A stretch of 64,000 nucleotides of DNA from Edaphochlamys debaryana. Taxonomy: Eukaryota; Chlorophyta; Chlorophyceae; Chlamydomonadales. Location: the NCBI GenBank assembly GCA_016858145.1, contig JAEHOE010000187.1, positions 124,001 through 188,000 of the forward strand, written 5' to 3'. Each line of letters begins with the position of its first letter. Within the stretch, counting starts at the first letter, position 1. The notes under the pieces were generated by a model. It worked only from the letters and a program-made list of their open reading frames with translations. It did not search any database and had not been told where the DNA came from. This document shows positions 32,262 through 42,416 of this stretch, in pieces. The position numbers were made by a program, and so were the translations under genes.

Positions 32262-35200
32262 CTACGAGCTCATGAAGCTTGTCGACTGAGTCACCGGCAC
32301 CGCCACCCCATTCCCCAGCAGAGCCGACAGCGCCGGCAGCTGCATCTCCAGAGAGCCGCTGCTGAGCGCGTCAGCATTCGCGCCGCCGCTGCCCGCCCCT
32401 CCGCCCAGCGGCCCGCCGCCCAGCACGTCCGCATTGCCGCTGCCGCTGGAGGAGCGGTTACCGTTGACGCCCAGGCCGTTACCGTTGCGGCCGCCGCTGG
32501 CTGCTCGGCCCATGTCCTCCCCCAGCAGCTGCTGCAGCAGGTTATCCACCGCGTCACCGCCAGCACCGGGGCCGCCGGCATTGGCGTTGCCACCGCTGCG
32601 GCCTAGGCCCAGGCTGACGGGCTGCGGGCGGCTGAGGCCAAAGGGGCCCGTGGGGCCGGCCTCGGGCGCCTCGCCGCACGCGTGCATCGAGCCGCCGCCG
32701 CTCCGCAGGGCCTCGCCCTCGACCCCGCCCGCCTGCGGGTCCACCACGCCCAGCGCCGCCGCCCAGCTCTGCACGCCGCCGCCGCCGGCCTGGACGAACG
32801 GGTAGCCGTAGGCCCCGCCGCCGCTGCCGTTGGCGCCGGCGCCCGAGTCGAGCACCATGGGCTGCGGCTCCGAGGCGCCCGAGGCCAGCCGCAACAGGTC
32901 CTGAGGCAGCATCTGCTGCTGCTGTTGCTGTTGGTGTTGTTGGTGTTGGGCGGCGAGCTGGCCGTAGGCAGACATGCCGGGCAGGCCCAGGCCTGAGAGG
33001 CCGCCCAGGCCCAGGCCGGGCCCGGCCAGGCCCTGCAGCTGCGCGTTCTGGTGCTGCTGCAGAAGGAAGCTGGCCTGCTGCGCCTGCTGCGCCGCGTAGA
33101 GCTGCTGCAGCGCCTGCTGCTGCTGCTGCGCCTCGCCGCCAGCGGGGCCGCCCAGCAGGCCCAGCACGCTGAGCGGCACCAGCCCCGCGCCGCCGGGGCC
33201 CGAGCTGAAGCCGCCGAGGCCCGACAGGGGCCCGCCAGCCTCGCCACCACCCTGCTGCTGGGCCTGGGCCTGGGTCTGCTGCATGCCGCTGCCGTCGGCG
33301 CCGCCGCCCATGCCCTGGTCGTAGCCGAACGACGGCTGCGGCGGCGGGAGCGCGGGGGAGCCCAGCAGCTGCCCCTGGCCCTGACCGCCGCCCTGCTGCG
33401 CCGCCGCCATCTCGGCCAGGTCGTGCTCGGAGCCGGGCAGGAGCTGCGGCGTGAAGGGGGCGCCGTTGGCACCCGCCTGCCCCGCCTGCTGCTGCTGCTG
33501 CGACGCCATCAGCTGCGAGGCCAGCTGCGCCTGCCACTGCGACTGCAGCGCCTGCGCCTGCCAGGAGGCCTGGTGCTGCTGCAGCTGCAGGAGCAGCAGC
33601 TGCTGCTGGGCCTGGTGCTGCTGCTGGCTCTGAGCCAGCGCCACCAGCGCCGCCAGCTGCTGCTGCGCCTGCCACTGCTGACTCAGCTGCCAGCTGGCGG
33701 CGGCGGCGGCGGCGCCCATGCCGCCGGCGCCCTCGCCGCCGGGGGTGCCAGCGGCCGACGCGGGGCCGTTGGCGCCGCCGGGCTGCGCGTCACCGCCCGC
33801 CTGGCCGCTGCCGTTGCCGCCGGCGGCGGCGGCGGTGAGGCCCGCCAGGGCGCTGGCGAGGGAGGCCGCGTCGGCGCCGGCCTTGCCCAGCTGCACCCCG
33901 CTGCCGCCGCCCTGCAGCGCCTGCAGCTGCAGCTGCAGCTGGAGCGACTGCAGCTGCGGGCCCAGGCCCAGCCCGCCCAGCAGGCCCAGGCCCAGGCCCT
34001 GCAGTGCCTGCTGCTGCTGGTGCTGCTGCTGCAGGCCCGCGAGCAGGCTGCCCGCGTTGGAGCCCTGAGGCTGCAGCGCCGGAAGCCCACCGCCCGCGCC
34101 CACCCCCGAGGACGCGGCGCCCTGGGAGCCGCCGCCGCCGCCGGCCTGCGACACGCCGGCAACGGCGGCGCCCAGCACCGCCGCGGCGGCGGCGCTGCCG
34201 GTCAGCGGCACGGCGCCGCCGGCCAGGAGGCCGGCGGTGCCCGCGGAGCCGGCGCCGGAGCCGCCGCCGCCGCCGGCGCCGAGGCCGACGGCGGTTGCGG
34301 GCGGCTGCATGGCGTGCAGCATCTGCAGCGCCGCCTGCTGGTGGATGGCCTGCTGCTGCTTGAGCGTGTGGGCGCGCATGGCTTGGGACTGGGGGGGGAG
34401 GGGACAAGAGGGAGGGGCAGGAAGGGAAGGGCGTCAGGCGTTTGTGGTCGGGCTAAGAAGAGGCCAGCCGGAGGCGGTGAGGGACATGAATAAGAGCAGG
34501 GTCCGAACCACATTATATACACTTTGGATGTATATGTCGCCCCCTCCCCGGCCAGGCGCTCACCTGCACCGAGTCCATCAGGTGCGGCGGGATGGGGCTG
34601 TTGGGCGGCACGCCGGCCAGGCGGCGCAGGTAGAGGCGGTACTTCTGCAGGTGGGAGGCCACGTTCTCGCGCGTCATGCCCTCCACCGCCATCAGCGACA
34701 GAATGGTCTTGGGCACCGCCGTCTCCGCGCCCAGCTGCGCCACCACCGTCATGAAGCGCGCGTGCAGCTCGTGCGTCCACAGCATGCGGGGGCGGCGGGG
34801 CGCGGAGCGGCCGCGCGTGCCGGCGGCGCCAGTGCCCTCGGTGGTGCCGCCGGCGATGCCGGAGCCCGTGCCCGTGCTCACGCCGCCAGTGAGCACGCGG
34901 CGGGCGGCGGCGGCACCGTTGCCGGCGCCGCCAGAGCCGCCCGAGGCGCCGGCGCTGGCGGCGCCGTTGGCGGCGCCGCCGCCGGAGCCGGTGCGGACCT
35001 GAGCGGGGCCGGGCGGCTGGGCGCGGTGCATGGCGGCGTTGGGCGCGGCGCCCAGGGCGGCGGAGCCTGCGCCGGCGTTGCCGTTGGCGTGGCTGGGTCG
35101 GCCGCCGGCGGCGCCGCTGGTGCGGTCGCGGCCGGAGACGCCGCCAGCGGCGGCGGCGCCCTTGACGCCCGTGCCGCCGGCACTGCCGCCGCCGCTGCCG

Positions 35201-38200
35201 CTGCCACTGCCGCTACCGCTGCCGGAGCCGGCGCCCTTGAGCGGGGAGGGCTGCTCGCCTTGCTGCTGGGCGGCCGCGGCGGCCGCAGCAGCTGCAGCGG
35301 CCGCAGCGGTAGCGGCGGCGACGATGGCGCTGATGGGGACCGGCGCCTGCAGGGCGGCGGGGCCGGCGGCGGCGCGGGCCGCAGCGCTGGCGTTGAGCGT
35401 GTGGCGGCCTCCGTGGCCGGCCGAGGCGCGAGGGGCCTGAAGGAGCACAAGGTAAAGGGAAGCCGCCATTAGCAAACGCAGCCGCATTCCACGTCACGCA
35501 CTCAGCAACACAGCTGCAGTACCCCCAAGCGTTGTGTTCCTCAAAGGCTAAAGGCTGCAGCGCCCCCAAAGTTTCGAAGCTCTCAAAGGCCCCGACCCTA
35601 CCTGCGAGGTGGCCGTGGTGTTGTTGTTCGCGTCGTTGCTGGCAGCGCCCGTGCCGCCGCCGCCGCCACCGCCGCCGCCGGCGTTGGCGGCAGCGGCACC
35701 GTTGGCGGCTCCCGCCGCGCCGGCGGTGCTTCCGACGATGCCGGCGCCTCCGCTGCGGCCCTGCATGGACATGAGCAGCCCCGCGGCCCCGAGCCGGGAT
35801 GCGGGGACGCCCTTGGCGGCGCGGCTGAGGCCCATCTGCTGCTGCATGGCGGCGGGGGCGGCGGGGCCGGACATGAGGCCCTGGAAGCCAGCGGCGCCGC
35901 CGCCACTGCTCATGGCGACGGGGCCGCCGGCGGCGCCGCTGGCGCCGACACCGGCGGTGGCGCGACTTGCACCGCTGCCGCCCGCGTTGCCGCTGCCGCC
36001 GTCGGCGCCGCCGTCGCCGCCACTGCCATCGCCGCCGCTGCCGTCACCGTCGCCGCCACTGCCGTCACCTCCGCTGCCGCCGCCGCTACCACTGCCACCG
36101 CTTCCACCGCCCTCGCCGGCGCCGTTGGAGTCGCCGCAGTGGCTGCTGCGGCTGCCCTCCTCGCCCTCGCCGTCGGCCTCGGCCGCCGCCGCCCGCGGCT
36201 CCCGGCTGCGCACCCGACTGCCGCTGCGCTCGCAGCCGGCGGCGTTGGAGCCGCCAAGGCCCGTGGGGCCCGCGCCCGCCTCAGCGGCGGTGTCGGCGGT
36301 GTCCCCCACCTCGGCCATCAGGCGGCCCTCCTCGTCGACGTCTCTACCCGGACCCTCGCCGCCCACCTCGCCCTCGCCCTCGCCTTCGCCGTCGGCCTCC
36401 GCCGCCCGGCCCCCTGCCGCCGCCGCCGCCTGCTGCTTGACCGAGAGGCGCAGGTGGCCCTGTACCTGCTGCTCCTCCTGCGGTTGGGAGGGGAGAGAGA
36501 AGCGCGAAGAGCGTCAGGGCGCTGGCCAAGCCACACTGGTATAGGCTGTGCGTGCTGACACGTCGCCGTCCCTGATGTTGCAAGCTAGGGCTAGGCCTAG
36601 GGCGCACGCCCATTGCAAGCTACAGCAGAGCAGCGCTCGGGCTCAACAGGCACAACAGGCAGGCACCGAAACACACCTGCGGGCGGTGGTGGCGGTGGTG
36701 ATGGTGGTAGTGGTGGTGGCTTGCGTGGTGGTGGGAGTGGTGCGGAGCGGCGGCCAGCGCCTGGGCCCCGCCCAGCTGCGAGGCCAGGCCCAGGCCCTGG
36801 GGAGCAGCGCCCTGCAGGCCCAGGCCCAGGCCCAGGCCGCCGGGCAGCTGCTGCGAGGGCGGGCCCTGCAGGCCGCCGGCGGGGCCGGAGGAGGGCGAGG
36901 GGCCGATGCCGCTTCCGCTGCCACTGCCGCTGCCGTTGGCCTCGCGCGGCTCGGCGGCCGGGGAGTTGAGGTGGCGGTGCTTGGGGCCGCCCGAGCGCCC
37001 GTCAGCGCCGGGGCTGCCGCCGCCGCGGGGGCTGCTGGCGTCACCTGCAGGGGGGGTAGCAAGACGCGTCAAGTCTGGCCCTTAAAAGCGTAGAAATTAG
37101 GAAAGTTTACTGCTGTCCGATACGAAGACACCAGACAGGTACATTTATAGGTAGATAGGTTTACAGTACGGGCTGTGTTACCGCAACCCTGCGTCAACGC
37201 CTCTGCCCATCCTTTTACTCCCGCGCACCTGAGGGCTGCCAGGACGCCGCCGCCAGGGCGCGCTTGTGGCTGTGCACCACTCCGCCGCCGCCGTCCATGC
37301 CGCCGTTGCTCATCCCCGGCGGCGGCAGCACCGCCGTCGCCATGGCCACGTCGCCGTCGCCATCGACGTCGCCGTCGCCATCGACGTCGCCGTCGCCGTC
37401 ACCGGCTGGCTGGCCGTCGCCAAACATGGGCGGCGAGGGCGCGGGCGCCTCATGAGGCGGCGAGGTGGCGTTGTTGAGGGCGGCGGCACCGCCGGCATCA
37501 GCGTCAGCCTCGGCCTCCGCCTCGGGGCCCTGCTCGCCCATGGCCTCCGCCTCAGAGCCGCCCGAGGGCCCGCCCGAAGGACCGGTGCCGGGCGCGGGGC
37601 CTGACGGCCCAGTCGTGCCGCCGCCGTTGCCGCTGCCGCCGGCCCGGTTGCGGGCGCGGAAGGAGCTGCCGCTGGCGGGGGCGGTGGCGGCGCCGCCGTC
37701 GGCGCCGGCGCCCGGGCCCATGCCCGCGCCGCCGGAGCCGCCGCCGACGCCCGGCGGTGGCGACGTGCTGGGGCCGAGCGCCTCCCGCTCGGGCCGGGGC
37801 TCCAGCTTGAGCCTCAGCGCCGCGGCCTCCGCGGGTCCGGCCAGCGCCAGGGCTGTGAGGTCGCAGGGCTGCGGCTGCAGGAGGGGCTGCTGCTGCGACT
37901 GCGCGCCGCCCGGGCCCTCGGCCATCACCGCCATCACCAGCACCGTCTGGGGCTGCGGCGGCACCGCCAGGCCAGCCAGGTGCGCCGCCGCCAGCTGCGC
38001 GAGCAGCGGCGCCACTGCGGCGGCGGGGCCGGTGGCGGAGCCGGGGCCGGCGGCCGCCTGGTGGGAGGCGGACGCGGGCTGGCCGCGCTGGAGCGTGGGT
38101 GAGGGCTGCTGTTGCTGCTGCTGGGAAGGGTGCGGTTGGGCGGCCTGGGCGGCATCTTGAGGCAGAGCCGGCGGCGGCGGGGAGGTCTGCGGGTGCAGCG

Positions 38201-40280
38201 GGTGCTGCAGGCGGGCCAGGGACAGGCGGGTGGGCTGCGGCTGCCGCGCCGAGGTGACCGGCGCCGCGTTGGCGCCGCTGGCGGAGGCGGTGTGCAGCAG
38301 CGCCGCCAGGCCGCCGCTGCCGGGCGCCGTCGCGAAGCCGTCGGCGCCGTACATGCCGTTGTCGCTGCTGCGGCCCAGCGCGGCCGCCAGGCTGGCGGCG
38401 GCGCCGCGGCCCGGGTTGGGGCCCGAGTGGACCTGGCGCATCGAGTGCGGCGGCGGCAGGTCGGGTTCCCGCATGCGTGAGTCGCCGTCGGCGTCGGCAT
38501 CTGGGTCGCGGCCGTCAGCGTCGCCGTCGCCACAGTCCATGGCGCCGGCGCCGTCGCCCACGTCGCGCATGGCGCGCGCACGCATGGCCCGGCGGCGGCC
38601 GGCGGCAAAGGCGCCATCGCCGCCGCCCACGTCGTGGATGCGCTGCCGCCGGCGCGGGCGGGGCCCGCCACCGCCGCGCGGCCCCACGCCGTCGCCGTCG
38701 CCCGCGCTGCCGCCGTCGTCCTCCATGTACCCCGCCTCGGCGTCAAACGTGCCGCTGCCGCCAGCCCCGTCCAGCCCGGAACGCTGGCCGGCGGCACCGC
38801 TGCCGGCGCCCGCGCACGACCGCGGCATGACGGCGCTGCCGCTGCCACTGCCGCTGAGGCCGCTGCGGCTGCCCGCGCCGGCGGCGGCTCCGCCGCCGCT
38901 GCCGCTGCCACTCGCGCCGGAGCTCTGGGTCTCGGGCTGGGCGTGCGGCGGCTGGGGTGGCTGTTGCGGTGGCGCCTGTGGGGGCGCCTGCTGCTGTTGT
39001 TGTTGCTGCTCCTGCTTGATCTGGAGCGCCGCCACCAGGGCCTCCTGGCCGCCAGCCGCCGCCGCATGCTGCTGCTGGAACTGCTGCAGCTGCGCCGCCA
39101 CCGCCGCCGACGGCGCCAGGGCGGCCCACAGGCTGCTGCCCAGACCCGACAGCGGCCCGAGCCCCGCCAGCGCCTGCAGACCCGACAGCGCCGAGGGATC
39201 ACGCAACAGCCCGCCGGCGCCGCCGCCGCCGGCTCCCGCCGCCGCCGTCAGCATGGATCCCAGGCCCAGGCCGCCGGCGGCGCCAAAGCCGCCACCCAGG
39301 CCCGAGCCGAGCCCCGAGCCCAGGCCCGAGGGCCCCAGGCCGCCCGGGGCCGCCGCGTTCGCCATCGTCGCTTGCCAGGCAGCCGACACCGCCGCCGCCG
39401 CCGCAGTGGCGGCGGAGAGCGCGGAGGAGTTGCCGCCCGCGCTGCCGCCGGCCGCGGAGCACTGCTGCGGCTGTACGGCCACGGGCCGCAGCGGGGCTGC
39501 CCGGTCGCCTGTGCTGCTGGCGCTGTTGTGCGCCTGGCCGGGGGCGTGCTGCTGCTGGCGGCTGGGGGCCTGCGCCTGCGGCGGGGGCTGCTGCTGGGAG
39601 GGGAGCTGCAGCTGGCGCAGGGGGTCCAGGCAGGGCTGCGGCGCCGACGGAGGCGGGGGCGGCGACATGCGGTCGCCGGCGGCTCCCGACGCGGCTGCGG
39701 CGGGGGCGGCCTGCGGCGGCTGAGCGGAGGGCTCGGCAGCCTCAGCTCGCGCTGCGGCGTTACCGCCGCCCGCAGCTGCGCCGCCGCCGAGCGCCAGCGT
39801 TGCCAGCTGCTGCTGCTGCTGCTGCTGTTGTTGTTGTTGTTGCTGTTGCTGCTGCTGGTGTTGTTGTTGGTGTTGCTGTTGTTGTTGTTGCAGCTGCGCG
39901 ATTTGTTGCTGGAGGCCGGGGGGCACGGAGAGCTGCAGCGCAGCAGCGGCGGCCAGCGAGGGCCCCAGCAGCGCGAGGATGGCGCGAGCTGCGGCGGTGG
40001 CCGCGTCCTCGCCGTCCGCGCGCTGCGCCTGGGCCTGCGCCTGGACCAGGTGCGCCATGAGCAGCGCCTGCTGCTGCTGTTGCTGCTGCAGCTGTTGCAG
40101 CTGGAGCGCGGCCAGCGTTGACTCAAGGTCCAGGCCCGAGAGAAGCAGCGGCGGTGCGGCCGCCGGTGCCGTGGTTACCAACTGCGCCATGGACGCGGCG
40201 CCTGCGGAAGGCGTGGCAACCGGCCCGGCAACATTGCCGGTGCCGGCGCCCGGGCCGCTGCAAAGGTGTTCGGCGCGCAT
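32262..40280 (-). CDS. GARP (LUX/PCL1-type) transcription factor, 2431 aa
   Basis: Exons 37229-40280, 36677-37044, 35602-36477, 34564-35436, 32262-34388; all phases close from ATG 40278-40280 to TAG 32262-32264. The DNA-binding GARP/Myb-like domain is at about 1646-1705: [18 protein letters not shown], then [19 protein letters not shown] and [14 protein letters not shown]. These words match Arabidopsis LUX ARRHYTHMO/PCL1, an evening-complex clock repressor, and resemble the GARP domains of Chlamydomonas clock proteins ROC15 and ROC75 (named from general knowledge; which is orthologous I cannot tell). The rest is low complexity: poly-Gln near 125-155, Gly/Ser/Ala blocks, a basic nuclear-localisation-like [12 protein letters not shown] near 540, Asp-Gly repeats near 1000, a His cluster at 1118-1140 and a 700-residue Gln-rich tail. 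Very large for a GARP factor. Confidence 0.9.
37365..37402. repeat. 18-base coding repeat (Asp-Gly-Asp)
   Basis: Two tandem copies of an 18-base unit, GTCGCCGTCGCCATCGAC on the + strand, plus part of a third, are read as repeated VDGDGD on the minus strand at the end of exon 1 of the GARP gene. Confidence 0.75.
39805..39895. repeat. Poly-Gln trinucleotide repeat
   Basis: Mixed CTG/TTG triplets on the + strand are read as a run of about 28 Gln residues broken by a few His in the N-terminal part of the GARP protein. Gln tracts are frequent in activation domains and are prone to length change. Confidence 0.85.
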
Positions 40281-42416
40281 TGCTCAAAGAGCGTGCGATG
40301 TCCCTGAGTAAAGTCAGGCTGCTAGCCTCTTCCCCAGCGAAAGGGGGACGTGAGCTGAGAGCCCATCTGCGTGCAAAAGGCAAAAGGGAGCGGGGTTTTG
40401 TCCTGTGTTAGAGGCTGGCACGACGCGGACCGCGGCGCGACGCTCCACGCGAAGGCACTGTCAGCGCAGACATTTTGATATCGCCGCCCGCCTGCGGTCA
40501 AGACCTCCAAGCTGTCTGGGTAGGGTCTGCTAAGGCTGGCGGTCTTCTCGGGCTCAAGCGCGGGTCGGGATTCAAGCAGCCGGATGCCGAGTACTGGCAC
40601 CACGAAACGGTCAATTGAACCAGCGCACAGTGTTCGCTTATGGATATGTTGGACTCCTGCACGGCCAGACTTGCCTTCTGGCGTTGAAGGCCGTCGCGGC
40701 CGATGCGGGTAGTCGCCTGCACGAGCTACCGGCGCCGAGACTGTAATTCGGGATAAGCAGACCCAATGAATGGGAACGGGGCTGCGTCGACGTCTCAGCA
40801 AGCTCTAACGGGTGCCCTTGTTTGCGGTCCTCGTGTCTTTTGCCCTAAACTCGAGCGGTGTTGCTTCTGGCGTGCTCTTGGTGAGGTGTGCAAGTAGCTG
40901 GTGGTGGTTTTGGGGGTCGCCAGAGGCCCGCACAGCTGCTGGTGGAAAAAAATCTGTGCGGTACAGGAGATAAATATCTGCACAACAACCAGTGGCCGCC
41001 CCGCTTCCCTGCCACCCGTGGGCCGACAGAGGTCAAGCTCCTCTATAACGTGTGGGAGGCGCAAGCGCGAGTACCGGCCGTTAATATGCGCACCCGATAT
41101 ACGCGGTCACAGTCATCGCCCTGCGGGGCGCGACAGACGCGACCGGCCCCTGCCACCCCTGCTAGCATCGCTGCGGCTCACTGGGAGCCGGCACCGCGTG
41201 AAATAGGGAACGGCTAGCGGGGGGCTGCCGACACGCACGTGGCCCCGCGCCACGGTGCCCCCGCCACGCCGTGTCGTCGGGCCACTCCTCGGCGACGCGC
41301 TGCCGGAGCCACTAGCACACCCCAAAGCCGCCGGAGGAGCGTTGCAGACCAACGTATGGGGGAGGTGGCAGGGGGGAAGGGGCAGGGGGGAAGGGGAAGG
41401 GCAACGTGGCTTGGAGCCGTCCTGGGCAGGAGGCTCATGGTCCAGGGGCCGTGGAAACGGATGCCCACGGAACCTTGCAGAGCTGCAGTGCCGCCCAAGG
41501 GCCTAGTGCAGGCGCCATGCGCTTCTTACCCTCCTATTCTTGCCCGGCGGTTGAGCCGGGCGCGTCCAGGAAGGCCCTCCTGGGCCCATCTGCCTCCTCC
41601 AGGCACACCGTTGTCTCCCGCCCCTTGCCCGCGTTGCGTTATTGTCTCCTCCTCACCCAGCCGTCTCAGGGGTATGTGTCCATCCGCTTCACAGTGCTAC
41701 GCACACCAGACCAACGTCAGCCTGTGCCCCTGGAAGGCTGCAGCTGCCAGGAGCGGTAGGAATGGGGCGCGCGCACAGGACTGCCTCGGCAAAGGGACCG
41801 GAGAGGCACGAGTCCAACCCACAGGCTACAGCCTTGAGGCAGCCGCCTCACACCGGCTGGCCGCAGGACTCCTATGCTCTGCCTTCCCCTGACCACGTCC
41901 AGTATCTCCACACATAATATGCCTGTTCGATGTCAGATGAAGTACATTTGCTCACTCAGCCGTTAAAGCCTGGCCATCTGTTGCGGCCCCCTCTGCCCCG
42001 CAGTCAGTCCACCAACCCCAGACAGCCAGCAGTGCATCATCGGGGCCTGCTCACGCCCCCTCATGCTATAACATGATGCACCACGCTTCGCCCAAGACCC
42101 CCTGCAAGGATCAGCCGTGCGCTCCAAAACCGTAGACAGATATGCTCAGACGCGAAGAGCGCCTCCCGAGCCGCCGCCACACAACGTCACGGACTGCAGC
42201 CCGCGGGCACACACAATCCACACCACCGCTCCTGTGCTCAGTCCTCTGCTCACACCCTTGGGACAGACCACCTGCATTCAACGCAGCTCCCAGCAGCCTC
42301 CAGCCTCCCGTCACCCCCTTCACCCCCGTCACCGCCCTCGCCCTCAACCCTTCACGCCCTCTCTGCCCCTGTCGCCGTCTCGCCGTGCCCTTCCCCCGCC
42401 TGCCTGCCTCTCCCGC
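40281..42416. other. Spacer with a dispersed repeat copy
   Basis: About 2.1 kb between the GARP start and the HVA22-type stop, both minus strand. It must hold the GARP promoter and 5' UTR and the HVA22 3' UTR. The only structure recognised is the dispersed repeat at about 40755-41215. No coding exon is supported. Confidence 0.5.
40755..41215 (+). repeat. Dispersed repeat, long copy
   Basis: Shares ordered blocks with 43831-44086: GAACGGGG and CTGCGT, then GGGTGCCCTTGTTTGCGGTC, TTGCCCTAAACT and GCGGTGTTGCTTCTGGC, and near the end GAGCCGGCA followed by CGC and TGAA. This copy has about 190 extra bases in the middle, including GTGGTTTTGGGGGTCGCC. Origin unknown: a decayed transposon or a duplicated fragment. 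No terminal repeats are evident. Confidence 0.65.

Noticed and set aside
33051..34493. 480-codon + strand frame opposite the GARP gene
   Set aside because: Leu/Arg/Ala mirror of the Gln-rich coding strand (CAG read as CTG); no independent splice sites.
38230..40121. Two overlapping frames of nearly 500 codons on the + strand
   Set aside because: Both are antisense shadows of GARP exon 1.
41900..42120. tRNA-like or small-RNA gene in the lower-GC stretch
   Set aside because: No cloverleaf, no A/B box pair and no clear hairpin could be assembled by eye.
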